A DNA stretch of 31,933 nt, taken from NCBI GenBank assembly GCA_029067025.1, contig JAIEFH010000163.1, positions 1 to 31,933 of the forward strand, given 5' to 3'. Source of the DNA: Oscillospiraceae bacterium. GTDB taxonomy: Bacteria; Bacillota; Clostridia; Oscillospirales; Oscillospiraceae. This document shows positions 23,556 through 31,698 of this stretch, piece after piece (position 1 is the stretch's first letter; the number at the start of each line of letters is the position of its first letter). The notes beneath the pieces were generated by a model. That model was given only the letters and a program-made list of their open reading frames with translations. It was not told the origin of the DNA and made no database searches. The position numbers and the translations under genes were made by a program.

Positions 23556-25765
23556 GCGCCCCGCGCCGGTTCCGCCTGGAGCTGGGGCGGCTGCTCCGGG
23601 GCCGTGTGACCTGGGCCGTCATCCTGCTCACTGTTCTGTCCCCGCTGGCGGGGCTCACCGTCTACCGCCCCATCGCCTCCAGCAGCGCCGGACAGTACGT
23701 CACCTCCATGCAGGGGATGTACCTGGCCAACCCCGCCCTGGCGGGCGGCCTCATCGGGGCCGTGGCCTTTGCCGTGCTCACCGCCTGGGATCTGGATCGG
23801 GTCAAACGGGGCGGCATGGAGGCGCTGACGGACGCGGTGGTCACACCCCTGTCCGCCGCCTGGACCCGGCTGGGGGCCCTGCTGTCCCTGTCCGCTCTTA
23901 CTCAGGCCGTCACCATGCTGGCCTGGCTGCCCTGGACGGCCTACGCCCTGGGGGCGGTGTTTGACCTGGGAAGCTATTGCCTCATCTACATGGTCTTTAT
24001 GTACGGCGCGCTCCCGCTGGCTGTCCTGCTGTCCGCCGCGGCGTACCAGTTTACCCGTCGGCTGGACCTGGCCCTGCTGATGAGCGCCGCCTTTGCGGCG
24101 CTCAGCCTTACTCTTTGGAGCATGAAGTGGCAGTTGTGCTGGCTGAACCCCGTGGTGCTGGACATATCCGACGACTTTTCCAACCACCGTGTGCTGGCCT
24201 CGGCGGCCTGGCTGCGCCTGACCTGGCTGGCGGCGCTGGCGGGGCTATGGGGGCTGAGCTATTTGTGCCTGCGGCGGTACGGCAAGGGGCCGCTGGGCTC
24301 CTTCCGGCAAAACGCCCGGCGGGTATACCGTCCCGCGCTGGCGACGGCCCTGCTGGTGTGCGCGGGGTTCCTGTACACGGGCCAGCCCTTCCTGGACCAC
24401 AGCGAGCCGGAATTTGACTACAACTTTCTCATGCCCGACGAGTTTCTGGACACGGTGACCTGCTCCTCCCGGTATGCCGATGTGCGCCCGAACCCGGCCA
24501 CTGGGCGGGTCTATGGCACCGCCGTCTATCAGCTCATTAACACCAGCGGGACACAGCAGGACATCCAGTTCCGGCTGAATCCGGGTTATGCCGTCACATC
24601 CGTCCGGGCCAACGGGGCCGACGTCCCCTATGTGCTTGGGACACGGGAAGCCATGAACCAGCGTGGTCTTGCCGTTACCCTGCCCGCCGATGAGGAGATC
24701 GAGCTGGCCATCGACTATGGCGGCTACCCCCAGGAGTGGAATACCGGCGGGATGGTCATGGGCGACAGGGAGATCAGCGATGCCTACATGGCGTTGGAAA
24801 ATGAGGTGCTGGCCCCCATTCTGTACGATGTGCCGCAGACCGGGGACACCCTGCCCGCTGTCATCGATCTCACCCTTCCCGGCCAAATGACCCCCGTGCC
24901 CTTCGGGCCTGCGGAAGCGGAGCCCCTGCGGGACAATGGGGACGGCACCACCTGGCGCGTCCAGGATGAGGGCGGCAGCTCCATCATCTTTGCCGGGGAC
25001 TATGTGCGTGAAGACATCTTGGCAGAGAATGCGGGGCTCACCGTCCAATTCTACTACTCCCAGAAGCACCAATTGATTATGGAGGCGGCGGACGCCGCCG
25101 GGTCGGTGCGCCGCGCCATTGAGTACTGCACCCAGCACATCGGGCCCCTGTCCTTCTACGGGGACGGCGTGTTCAAGCTCATCGAGAACCGGGGCGGCGG
25201 GGGTGGCTACGCCGCCAACGGAGCCAGCCTGGCCAATGAACTGGACTTCACCGCCCAAAATCTGGGGGACAGCTCCAAGGGCGGCGCGCCGGAAGAGGTG
25301 ATGCTCCACGAGCTGATCCATCAGTGGTGGGGGCTGGGCAATATGTTCGACCCATATGACGAGGACGGCGCCTGGTCCGCCGAGGGGCTGACTTGCTACA
25401 CCACCTACCGCATGGTCAAGGAGTTTTACGGCGAGGAGACCGCCCGGCGGGAGTACGTGGAGCGCTGGCGGGAGGACGTGGACAACTATTACAAGGACTT
25501 CTACGTCCGGCACCCGGAATACCTGGCCGCCCTTCCGGAACAGTATCAAGCGGACATCGCCAACAGCCTGCGCAGCGTGCGGCAGTACAGCGAGATGCCG
25601 CTGAAGATCCTGAAGGCGGAGGAGCTGGTGGGCGGCGAGGAGGCTATGGACGAGATCCTGTCCGGCCTGTTCAACCGGGAATTGGACTGGATGTACCCCT
25701 ACCTGACCTACCAGGAATTTTTGGACGCCTGCGGGCTGACGGAGGAGGCGCTTACCCTTGATTAA
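23552..25765 (+). CDS. Fusion of ABC-2 permease and M1-like zinc metallopeptidase
   Basis: 737-residue two-part protein. The N-terminal 270 residues form an ABC-2 type permease with about seven membrane segments (near 20-40, 60-80, 105-130, 140-165, 172-190, 212-235 and 250-270). The rest, about 460 residues, is a beta-rich domain plus a gluzincin peptidase placed outside the membrane by this topology. Zinc ligands are His586 and His590 in HELIHQWWG, with catalytic Glu587; Glu611 in SAEGLTCY is the likely third ligand. The spacing is HExxH-x20-E rather than the x18 of classical M1 enzymes, and no GxMEN exopeptidase motif is evident (IENRGGGGGY lies in that place), so it may be no ordinary aminopeptidase. 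The start at 23552 overlaps the ATPase; an upstream frame to 23285 is an out-of-frame shadow of that gene. Confidence 0.88.
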   Translation: MSAPRRFRLELGRLLRGRVTWAVILLTVLSPLAGLTVYRPIASSSAGQYVTSMQGMYLANPALAGGLIGAVAFAVLTAWDLDRVKRGGMEALTDAVVTPLSAAWTRLGALLSLSALTQAVTMLAWLPWTAYALGAVFDLGSYCLIYMVFMYGALPLAVLLSAAAYQFTRRLDLALLMSAAFAALSLTLWSMKWQLCWLNPVVLDISDDFSNHRVLASAAWLRLTWLAALAGLWGLSYLCLRRYGKGPLGSFRQNARRVYRPALATALLVCAGFLYTGQPFLDHSEPEFDYNFLMPDEFLDTVTCSSRYADVRPNPATGRVYGTAVYQLINTSGTQQDIQFRLNPGYAVTSVRANGADVPYVLGTREAMNQRGLAVTLPADEEIELAIDYGGYPQEWNTGGMVMGDREISDAYMALENEVLAPILYDVPQTGDTLPAVIDLTLPGQMTPVPFGPAEAEPLRDNGDGTTWRVQDEGGSSIIFAGDYVREDILAENAGLTVQFYYSQKHQLIMEAADAAGSVRRAIEYCTQHIGPLSFYGDGVFKLIENRGGGGGYAANGASLANELDFTAQNLGDSSKGGAPEEVMLHELIHQWWGLGNMFDPYDEDGAWSAEGLTCYTTYRMVKEFYGEETARREYVERWREDVDNYYKDFYVRHPEYLAALPEQYQADIANSLRSVRQYSEMPLKILKAEELVGGEEAMDEILSGLFNRELDWMYPYLTYQEFLDACGLTEEALTLD

Positions 25766-26477
25766 ACTGTTTCGGTACGAGCTGCGCAGGGTGCTGCTCA
25801 GCAAGCTGTTTTTCGTGGTGCTGCTGGTGTGCCTGGGCTTTGGCTGGCTGACCCTCACCACAGTGACCATCCGGGGGACGGCCCACACCGCCCCCTTCTC
25901 CCCCTGGAGCTTCGGGGACTATCTCAGCCGCCTGCTGCCCCTGCTGTGTCTGGGCGAGTTGTGCCTGGTCAGCGTGTTCACCTCCCGCCGGGAGCGGGCG
26001 GTTCAGATCATCACCCAAACCACCCCAATCAACCCGGGACGGTACGCGCTGATCCGCTGGGGGGCGGTGCTGGTGGGGACGCTGGCGCTATGGCTGTGTG
26101 TCATCGTCCTGGCGGTAGGCTTTTATGTGTCCCTGTTCGGGTGGCAGGACTACGGAGCGCTGGCCGCCCCTGCCCTGCTGACGCTGCTCCCGGCGGGGTT
26201 GTTCTGCCTGGGGTCGGGCTGGGCGCTGGGGCGGCGCGGCCCGGCGCTCATCTATTCCGTGATGGGGGCGGTGTTTCTGCTGTGCTGGCTGCCGCTGCCC
26301 CAAGAGCTGGCATTTTCCATGGGCAGCTTTTTTGCCCAGTATCCGTTGGATCAGTTGGACCCGGCGTTTTCCATGCCCATCGGCCTGGCGGGCGGCAGGT
26401 GCCTGTGGTTTGCCGCCGGGGCTGGACTGATTCTATATCAGCTGTTCCCAGCACGAAGGAATAAAAACACCCCCTGA
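25758..26477 (+). CDS. ABC-2 type permease, last gene of the operon
   Basis: 239-residue protein with six or seven hydrophobic segments: near 15-38, 55-75, 95-125, 135-155, 160-182 and 205-232. It begins IKLFRYELRRVLLSKLFFVVLL, a typical ABC-2 subunit opening. TTG 25758 overlaps the fusion gene by 8 bases, with GGAGGAGG upstream; no better start is seen. With the ATPase and the permease half of the fusion it should form a complete transporter, two unlike membrane subunits plus an ATPase dimer. It ends 9 bases before a strong terminator. Confidence 0.86.
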   Translation: MIKLFRYELRRVLLSKLFFVVLLVCLGFGWLTLTTVTIRGTAHTAPFSPWSFGDYLSRLLPLLCLGELCLVSVFTSRRERAVQIITQTTPINPGRYALIRWGAVLVGTLALWLCVIVLAVGFYVSLFGWQDYGALAAPALLTLLPAGLFCLGSGWALGRRGPALIYSVMGAVFLLCWLPLPQELAFSMGSFFAQYPLDQLDPAFSMPIGLAGGRCLWFAAGAGLILYQLFPARRNKNTP

Positions 26478-26486
26478 TCCGCAGCA

Positions 26487-26522
26487 AAAAACCGCTGATT
26501 TCTCACGAAATCAGCGGTTTTT
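26487..26522. terminator. Bidirectional terminator between convergent operons
   Basis: A 15-bp perfect stem (AAAAACCGCTGATTT and complement) with a 6-base loop has A/T tracts on both sides. It ends the two-component operon and can stop the exporter transcript coming from the right. The 145 bases between it and the exporter gene show nothing that I can support. Confidence 0.92.
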
Positions 26523-26667
26523 CTGCGGCCCGATCTGCCAAGCCGCGCGAATTCTCCTGCAATCTCTCGTATGCTATGGTCAATTTTCAGCTGCAAGCCG
26601 CCATTCGTGAGATCACCGGCGCTTAGAACCATTAAACGGATATACCGATGCGCCCTCCGCGATTGCT

Positions 26668-28458
26668 TCATCCGAACTGGCTGGCGTACAGCTTATAGTA
26701 GAACCCTTTTTGAAGCATGAGCTCCTCGTGCGTCCCCTGCTCCACCACGTCGCCATGGTCTACCACCAGAATGTGGTCGGCGTTCTGGATGGTGGACAGC
26801 CGGTGGGCGATGACGAAGCAGGTCTTGCCCGCCATTAAGGAACGAATGGCCTTCTGCACCTGCCGCTCGGTGTTGGTGTCCACGTTGGAGGTGGCCTCAT
26901 CCAGAATCAGCATATTGGTGTTGTACAGCATGGCCCGGGCGATGGTCAAGAGCTGCTTCTGGCCCTTGGAGATGTTGCCGCCGTCCTCACTGATGACGGT
27001 ATGGTAGCCCTGGGGCAGGCGCATGATGTAATTATGGATGCGGGCGGCTTTAGCGGCGGCCACCACTTCCTCCATCGTCGCGTTCTCCTTGCCGTAGGCG
27101 ATGTTATCGAAGATGGTCCCCCGGAACACCCAGGTGTCCTGAAGCACCATGGCGTAGCTCCGGCGCAGGGAGTCCATGGTGTAGGCCCGGTTCTCCGAGC
27201 CGTCTACATAGATGCAGCCCCCTTCCGGGTCGTAGAACCGCATGAGCAGGTTGATGATGGTAGTCTTGCCTGCCCCGGTGGGGCCTACGATGGCCACCGT
27301 CTGGCCCGGCTTGGCCTCAAAGTCCAGATGGTGCAGGATGGTTTTACCCGGGTCGTAGCCAAAGCTGACGTCCTCGGCCTTCACATGGCCCCGGCAGCTC
27401 TCCAACTCCAACCCGCCGTAGATGTCCTTGACCTCCTCGGGCTCGTCCAGCAGGCGGAACACCCGCTCGGATGCGGCCAGGGCGGAAAAGATCTCGTTAA
27501 TGATGTTGGAAATCTCGTTGATGGGCCCGGAAAATTTCCGGGAGTAAAGCACAAAGGAGGAAATCTGCTCCAGCCCCACCACACGCAGCATATAGAGGAT
27601 GGCGCCCCCCATGCCGATGGCGGCCAGGCCGAAGTTGGAGATCATGCCCACAGTGGGGCCCATGGTCATGCCCATGCCGTCCGCGTCACGGTACGCTTCG
27701 GCGGCGGCGCGGTTGATGCGGCTGAAATCCTCGCACACCCGATCCTCTTGGGCGTAAGCCAGGATGGTGCGCTGGCCAGTAAACATCTCCTCCGCGAAGC
27801 CGTTCATCGCCCCGTAGGCGGCGCTGCGGCGGGCGTAGAGGGGACGCGTCTTGCGGCCCATGTACCGGGTGAACAGGATGGACACCGGGATAGTGGCCGC
27901 CATGCACAGCACAAGAGGGATGGAGATGGCGCACATCATGGCAAAGCTGCCCGCCACCGTCACCGTGCTGGTGACGATCTGGATCACATCGGTGGACAGA
28001 CTGGTGCATACCACGTCCACGTCATAGCTCACCCGGCTGATGATGTCGCCGGCCTGGTGGCGGTCAAAATACCCCACCGGCAGGGTCATCAGCTTATTAA
28101 ATACGTCCCGGCGCATATTGCGGGCCACCCGGCGGCCCACCCGCATCATGCCGATGCTCACCAGAAAGCTCATCACGCTGCCCCCCGCGTAGCATCCCAG
28201 CATGAGCAGCGCATAATGGCCCACCAGCCCCATGTCCACATGGCCGGGGCCCAGCTTGTAGCCCTCCTCCACCACGCCGATGGCCTTTCCGGCAAACCGG
28301 GGGCCCAGCAGGTTGCCGGTGTTGCTCAGGAGGGTGCAGCCCAGGAACAGCAGCACCCACCAGCGGTATTCCATTAAGTAACGCAGGATGCGCCGCAGCG
28401 CTCCCTTGGCGTCCCGGGGCTTGGCCTTCACGCCGCCCCGGTCCCCCGGTCCCGGCAT
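26668..28458 (-). CDS. Heterodimeric ABC exporter half-transporter, consensus-site subunit
   Basis: 596-residue half-transporter: six membrane segments in residues 30-310 and an ATPase domain from about 355. Walker A GPTGAGKTT is at 392-400, Walker B LILDEATS at 517-524 with catalytic Glu521, and the H-loop His is 552. The signature is NISKGQKQ (495-502), with Lys replacing the first Gly of SGGQ. That is the non-canonical signature that completes the inactive site of heterodimeric exporters such as BmrCD, LmrCD and TM287/288. The partner is the gene at 29758-31515. The start at 28458 has GGAAGG 8 bases upstream. Likely a multidrug, lipid or peptide exporter; the substrate is unknown. Confidence 0.92.
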   Translation of the reverse strand: MPGPGDRGGVKAKPRDAKGALRRILRYLMEYRWWVLLFLGCTLLSNTGNLLGPRFAGKAIGVVEEGYKLGPGHVDMGLVGHYALLMLGCYAGGSVMSFLVSIGMMRVGRRVARNMRRDVFNKLMTLPVGYFDRHQAGDIISRVSYDVDVVCTSLSTDVIQIVTSTVTVAGSFAMMCAISIPLVLCMAATIPVSILFTRYMGRKTRPLYARRSAAYGAMNGFAEEMFTGQRTILAYAQEDRVCEDFSRINRAAAEAYRDADGMGMTMGPTVGMISNFGLAAIGMGGAILYMLRVVGLEQISSFVLYSRKFSGPINEISNIINEIFSALAASERVFRLLDEPEEVKDIYGGLELESCRGHVKAEDVSFGYDPGKTILHHLDFEAKPGQTVAIVGPTGAGKTTIINLLMRFYDPEGGCIYVDGSENRAYTMDSLRRSYAMVLQDTWVFRGTIFDNIAYGKENATMEEVVAAAKAARIHNYIMRLPQGYHTVISEDGGNISKGQKQLLTIARAMLYNTNMLILDEATSNVDTNTERQVQKAIRSLMAGKTCFVIAHRLSTIQNADHILVVDHGDVVEQGTHEELMLQKGFYYKLYASQFG

Positions 28459-28558
28459 AGGAAATCCCTTCCTTTCCTAAAACAAATCGTTCCAGTTCGC
28501 TCAACGTATCGTGGCCGACGCAAAATCTAAAGTTCTTTTTGGCTACTTTTTCTTTCAA

Positions 28559-29754
28559 TTATGGGGACGCTGGTTCAGCCTTAATCAATGTTGCGCGGTT
28601 TCAAGTATTTCCAACGTTCTGTTACCACTGTTGATAATGTTCAAGCAGTTTGAAACAGCTTCGATTGTGTACTAAGCTGTGTATCAGTCTAATGGAAACA
28701 AACTCCTTGATAAACTGGAATTTTACTTTTTTACAATGTAAAGCATTACCAATTGCGGCATTTCTACAATTCCGCCCGCAGTATTAATACACACCCTTAT
28801 CTCGTTCAGATAATCATTTCTTGTGTTCTGCTCTAAAAGCTGTGTACTAGAATATGTGTTAACCAACGCCACATACTTGTCAGCATCATAAATATCTGTC
28901 CACCTGAATTCATGACACTCTGGCATACCAAAGTACCCGCCTGATTGTATCTGTTTTATACGTTTCTCCTTCGTCCATTTGATTCCTTCATTGTCAAAAC
29001 CCAATGTTTCATTCGGAAGATACTTCTTCTTGATTTCGTTGAGTTCTCTAAAGATCCCAAAGTCATAATATAACACAGATGACATCTGCCAAAAAACTGC
29101 CAGTGTACCTCCAGCGCGCAACATTCTCCATGCTTTTGGATACCCAACTTCACTGTCGATCCAATGAAATGCTGTTGCGGAATAAATTAAGTCATATGGC
29201 TTGTCAGAGGTATAATCCTCAAAATAGGAACAAGTCACCTTGATATTTTCTTTATTTGAGTACTTACTTCGCAAAAAATCCGTTTGTTTTTGACTCACTT
29301 CTATTAAATCAATACTATATGCGGCATTTTGTAAAAGCAAATCTGTTGCTTGCCCAGTTCCTGCACCGACTTCAAGAATATTGCATGTATTGTTAATACC
29401 AGAAAAGCTTAGAATCCTCTCATATAACTCTTGCGGGTATTTAGGACGTGCATATTCATAGTCGTTTATAACCTTAGAAAATGTATTCCTTAATGTTTCA
29501 TTCAGTCCATTCAACATCACGTCACCTCAAATCAATCCATATATAATCTAAACCATAAATATCCCGTCCGTCAACAATTGATAGTCTTCTAATCTCTATG
29601 CTCATATGCTACCTATCCCTCCAACAACCTCATTACATTCCGATTTGTCGCTTTGTACCAAAACAAAGTACTTGTGTACTTTTTGTGTACCAAGCGCCGC
29701 CCGAACCCTTGAAACCGTTGCGCCGTAAGGGGTTCGGGCGGATGATACCTTTAA
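28559..29754. mobile_element. AT-rich inserted segment between the exporter genes
   Basis: This 1.2-kb stretch is clearly AT-richer than both exporter genes, carries one methyltransferase gene and separates two subunits that are normally adjacent. CTTTCAA stands at both edges (28552-28558 and 29755-29761), and TTGTGTAC(T/C)AAGC occurs at 28665-28677 and 29683-29695 on either side of the methyltransferase. No transposase or integrase is present, so the way it came is unknown. A hairpin (29697-29741, CCGCCCGAACC and complement) lies near the right edge. Confidence 0.45.
28723..29517 (-). CDS. SAM-dependent class I methyltransferase
   Basis: 264-residue Rossmann-fold methyltransferase. Motif I is ILEVGAGTGQATDLLL at about 48-63, then the acidic end of strand 2 (IDLIEVS), motif IV DLIYSATAFHWID, and WRMLRAGGTLAVF. 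The ATAFHWID stretch is typical of small-molecule methyltransferases of the UbiE/trans-aconitate-like group. ATG 29517 follows GAGGTG; a GTG at 29520 is also open. AT-rich codon use sets it apart from its neighbours. It may modify the exporter's substrate or be an unrelated passenger; nothing in the sequence decides this. Confidence 0.88.
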   Translation of the reverse strand: MLNGLNETLRNTFSKVINDYEYARPKYPQELYERILSFSGINNTCNILEVGAGTGQATDLLLQNAAYSIDLIEVSQKQTDFLRSKYSNKENIKVTCSYFEDYTSDKPYDLIYSATAFHWIDSEVGYPKAWRMLRAGGTLAVFWQMSSVLYYDFGIFRELNEIKKKYLPNETLGFDNEGIKWTKEKRIKQIQSGGYFGMPECHEFRWTDIYDADKYVALVNTYSSTQLLEQNTRNDYLNEIRVCINTAGGIVEMPQLVMLYIVKK

Positions 29755-29757
29755 CTT

Positions 29758-31515
29758 TCAAGAAAAAGTATGCCCCATCTGCACTTGATAGGTTTCCCGG
29801 TATGCGGGACAGCTCTCCATCAATTCCTCGTGCTTGCCGTAGCCCACGCATCTTCCATTGTCCATCACCAGGATGTGGGTCATGCCCATGATGGAGCTGA
29901 CCCGCTGGGCAATCATGATGAGGGTGGAATCGGCATGATTTTGGCCGATGGCCCGGCGCATAGCGGCGTCGGTCTGATAATCCAGGGCGGAGGAGCTGTC
30001 GTCCAACACCAAAATTTCCGGGCGGGCGGCCAGAGCCCGGGCCACCAGCAGCCGCTGCTTCTGCCCGCCGGACAGATTGGCCCCGCGGATTTCCGCCTGA
30101 TGGTCGGGGCCGTCCTCCAGCGCGTCAATGTACTCCGCCGCCATGGCGTCCTCAATGGCGGCGCGGAAAGCGGCGCCGTCTATGTCCCGGCCAAAGCGGA
30201 CGTTCTCCCGCAGGGTGTCCTGGAATACCATGTCATTCTGGAAGCACACGCCAAACCGCCGCCGAAGCTCGTCCTTTTCATAGGTACGCACATCTTTGCC
30301 GTCCACGAACACGCCGCCGTCCTGGGTGTCGTAGAACCGCATGAGCAGAGAGATAATGGTGCTTTTGCCGCAGCCGGTGGGGCCGATGATGCCCAGGCTC
30401 TCCCCCCGCTTCAGCGCGAAGCTGATGTCGGTAAGCGCTTTTTCCCGCTCCTCCCCGGCAAATCCGGCGGCATCGGCGGAATCCTCCCCGTAGCTGAAGC
30501 TGACGTGTTCGAAGCGGATGAACTCATCCCCGGCGGGGGCGGGCGCGTCATCGGCAGATAAGGTGCGTTGATCCGTCTCCGTTTGAAGAACCTGGTCAAT
30601 GCGGTCGGCGCTGGCTCCCGCGCGGCTCAGCGTCATAAAAATGCGGGACACGCCCATGACGCCCATGGTAATCATATTGAAGTAGGTCAGGAAGGCCAAA
30701 ATCACGCCCGGCTCCATCACCCCGGCGTTCACCCGCCGCGCCCCAAACAGCACCACCAGGGTGAGACCCCCGTTGAGGCAAAGCTGCATAAAGGGAGATG
30801 GGATGGCCATCACCGTGCCGGCGGCGATGTCGCTGTCCGTCATATCGCGGTTGGCCTGGGCGAAGCGGCGCTTCTCATACTCCGTTTTGGACAGGGCCTT
30901 CACCACCCGGATGCCGGTGATGTTCTCCCGCATGACCCGCACCACCACGTCCAGCTTTTGCTGCACCTTACGGTACATGGGCAGGCCCTTGGCGGACACC
31001 GCCAGCACCACTGCGATCAGCACCGGCAGCATGGCCACCAGGATCATGGCCAGCGACGCGTCCATCACCAGTGAGACGCACACCCCACCAATGAGCAGCA
31101 TGGGGGCCCGGACGCACAGGGTCTGGAGCTGCTGCGCGGCGGACTGGACGTTGTAGCTGTCGCTGGTCATCCGGCTGATAAGGGAGGGCAGGCCGAAGGC
31201 GTCAAACTGGCTGCCGGACAGGTTGGCGGTCTTGCGGAACAGCTCCTGACGGATGTCGTAGCTCACCCGGTGGGCGTTTTGGACACCCCGGCGATTGGCG
31301 GCGACGTTGAGCTGCCGGGTAAGGATGGCGGCGGCAAACATCAGCAATCCCCAGAATACCACCGGGCCCAATTGGCCCCGTGGCACCACTTTATCAATGA
31401 TATGCTCCAAAATGTAGGGAAGCATCAGCTCGCTGATGGTAGCAAAGAGTTTAACGATGATAGATATGGTCACGGTTCTTTTATAACGCCCCATGGCCCG
31501 AAACAGCAGCCGCAT
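29758..31515 (-). CDS. Heterodimeric ABC exporter half-transporter, degenerate-site subunit
   Basis: 585-residue half-transporter with six membrane segments in residues 14-300 and an ATPase domain from about 330. Walker A GPTGCGKST is at 378-386 and the signature LSGGQ at 481-485. Walker B is ILVLDDSS with Asp506 in place of the catalytic Glu, and the H-loop His is replaced by Gln537 (MIAQRVS). Those are the hallmarks of the degenerate subunit of heterodimeric exporters; its own normal signature would complete the active site of the partner at 26668-28458. The start at 31515 follows GAAGGTGGAT. It is the first gene of the minus-strand unit behind a strong promoter. Confidence 0.93.
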   Translation of the reverse strand: MRLLFRAMGRYKRTVTISIIVKLFATISELMLPYILEHIIDKVVPRGQLGPVVFWGLLMFAAAILTRQLNVAANRRGVQNAHRVSYDIRQELFRKTANLSGSQFDAFGLPSLISRMTSDSYNVQSAAQQLQTLCVRAPMLLIGGVCVSLVMDASLAMILVAMLPVLIAVVLAVSAKGLPMYRKVQQKLDVVVRVMRENITGIRVVKALSKTEYEKRRFAQANRDMTDSDIAAGTVMAIPSPFMQLCLNGGLTLVVLFGARRVNAGVMEPGVILAFLTYFNMITMGVMGVSRIFMTLSRAGASADRIDQVLQTETDQRTLSADDAPAPAGDEFIRFEHVSFSYGEDSADAAGFAGEEREKALTDISFALKRGESLGIIGPTGCGKSTIISLLMRFYDTQDGGVFVDGKDVRTYEKDELRRRFGVCFQNDMVFQDTLRENVRFGRDIDGAAFRAAIEDAMAAEYIDALEDGPDHQAEIRGANLSGGQKQRLLVARALAARPEILVLDDSSSALDYQTDAAMRRAIGQNHADSTLIMIAQRVSSIMGMTHILVMDNGRCVGYGKHEELMESCPAYRETYQVQMGHTFS

Positions 31516-31564
31516 AAACGATCCACCTTCGATTCCCAAAAGAAATGGCCCAGGTTCCTATGGT

Positions 31565-31665
31565 GCCTAACAAAATACAGGATAGCACACCGCCAACATT
31601 TTGTCAAAGCACCGAACGATTTCTTTTGGCGTTTTATCGGCCATGCGGCAAAGCGCCTAACAGAA
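31565..31665. repeat. Repeated GCCTAACA motif around the exporter promoter
   Basis: GCCTAACAAAA at 31565-31575 and GCCTAACAGAA at 31655-31665 stand in the same orientation on either side of the promoter, one just past the -10 box and one about 50 bases above the -35. The read from the minus strand (GTTAGGC) resembles half-sites of MarR-type regulators, but no MarR gene is in the window. Confidence 0.4.
31579..31607 (-). promoter_or_regulatory. Promoter of the exporter operon
   Basis: On the minus strand TTGACA, 17 bases, TATCCT. The -35 is perfect and the -10 matches 4 of 6. It lies 64 bases upstream of the exporter gene at 29758-31515. Confidence 0.8.
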
Positions 31666-31698
31666 ATTGGTGAAGGATTTTCCCCGTCACCAGGGCCT

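Noticed and set aside
24245..25888. 547-codon minus-strand frame opposite the permease-peptidase fusion
   Set aside because: Shadow frame; the plus strand encodes the zinc motif and membrane segments.
27001..28377. 458-codon plus-strand frame opposite the exporter gene
   Set aside because: His/Gly-rich shadow of the minus-strand ABC half-transporter; no ribosome site and no family motif.
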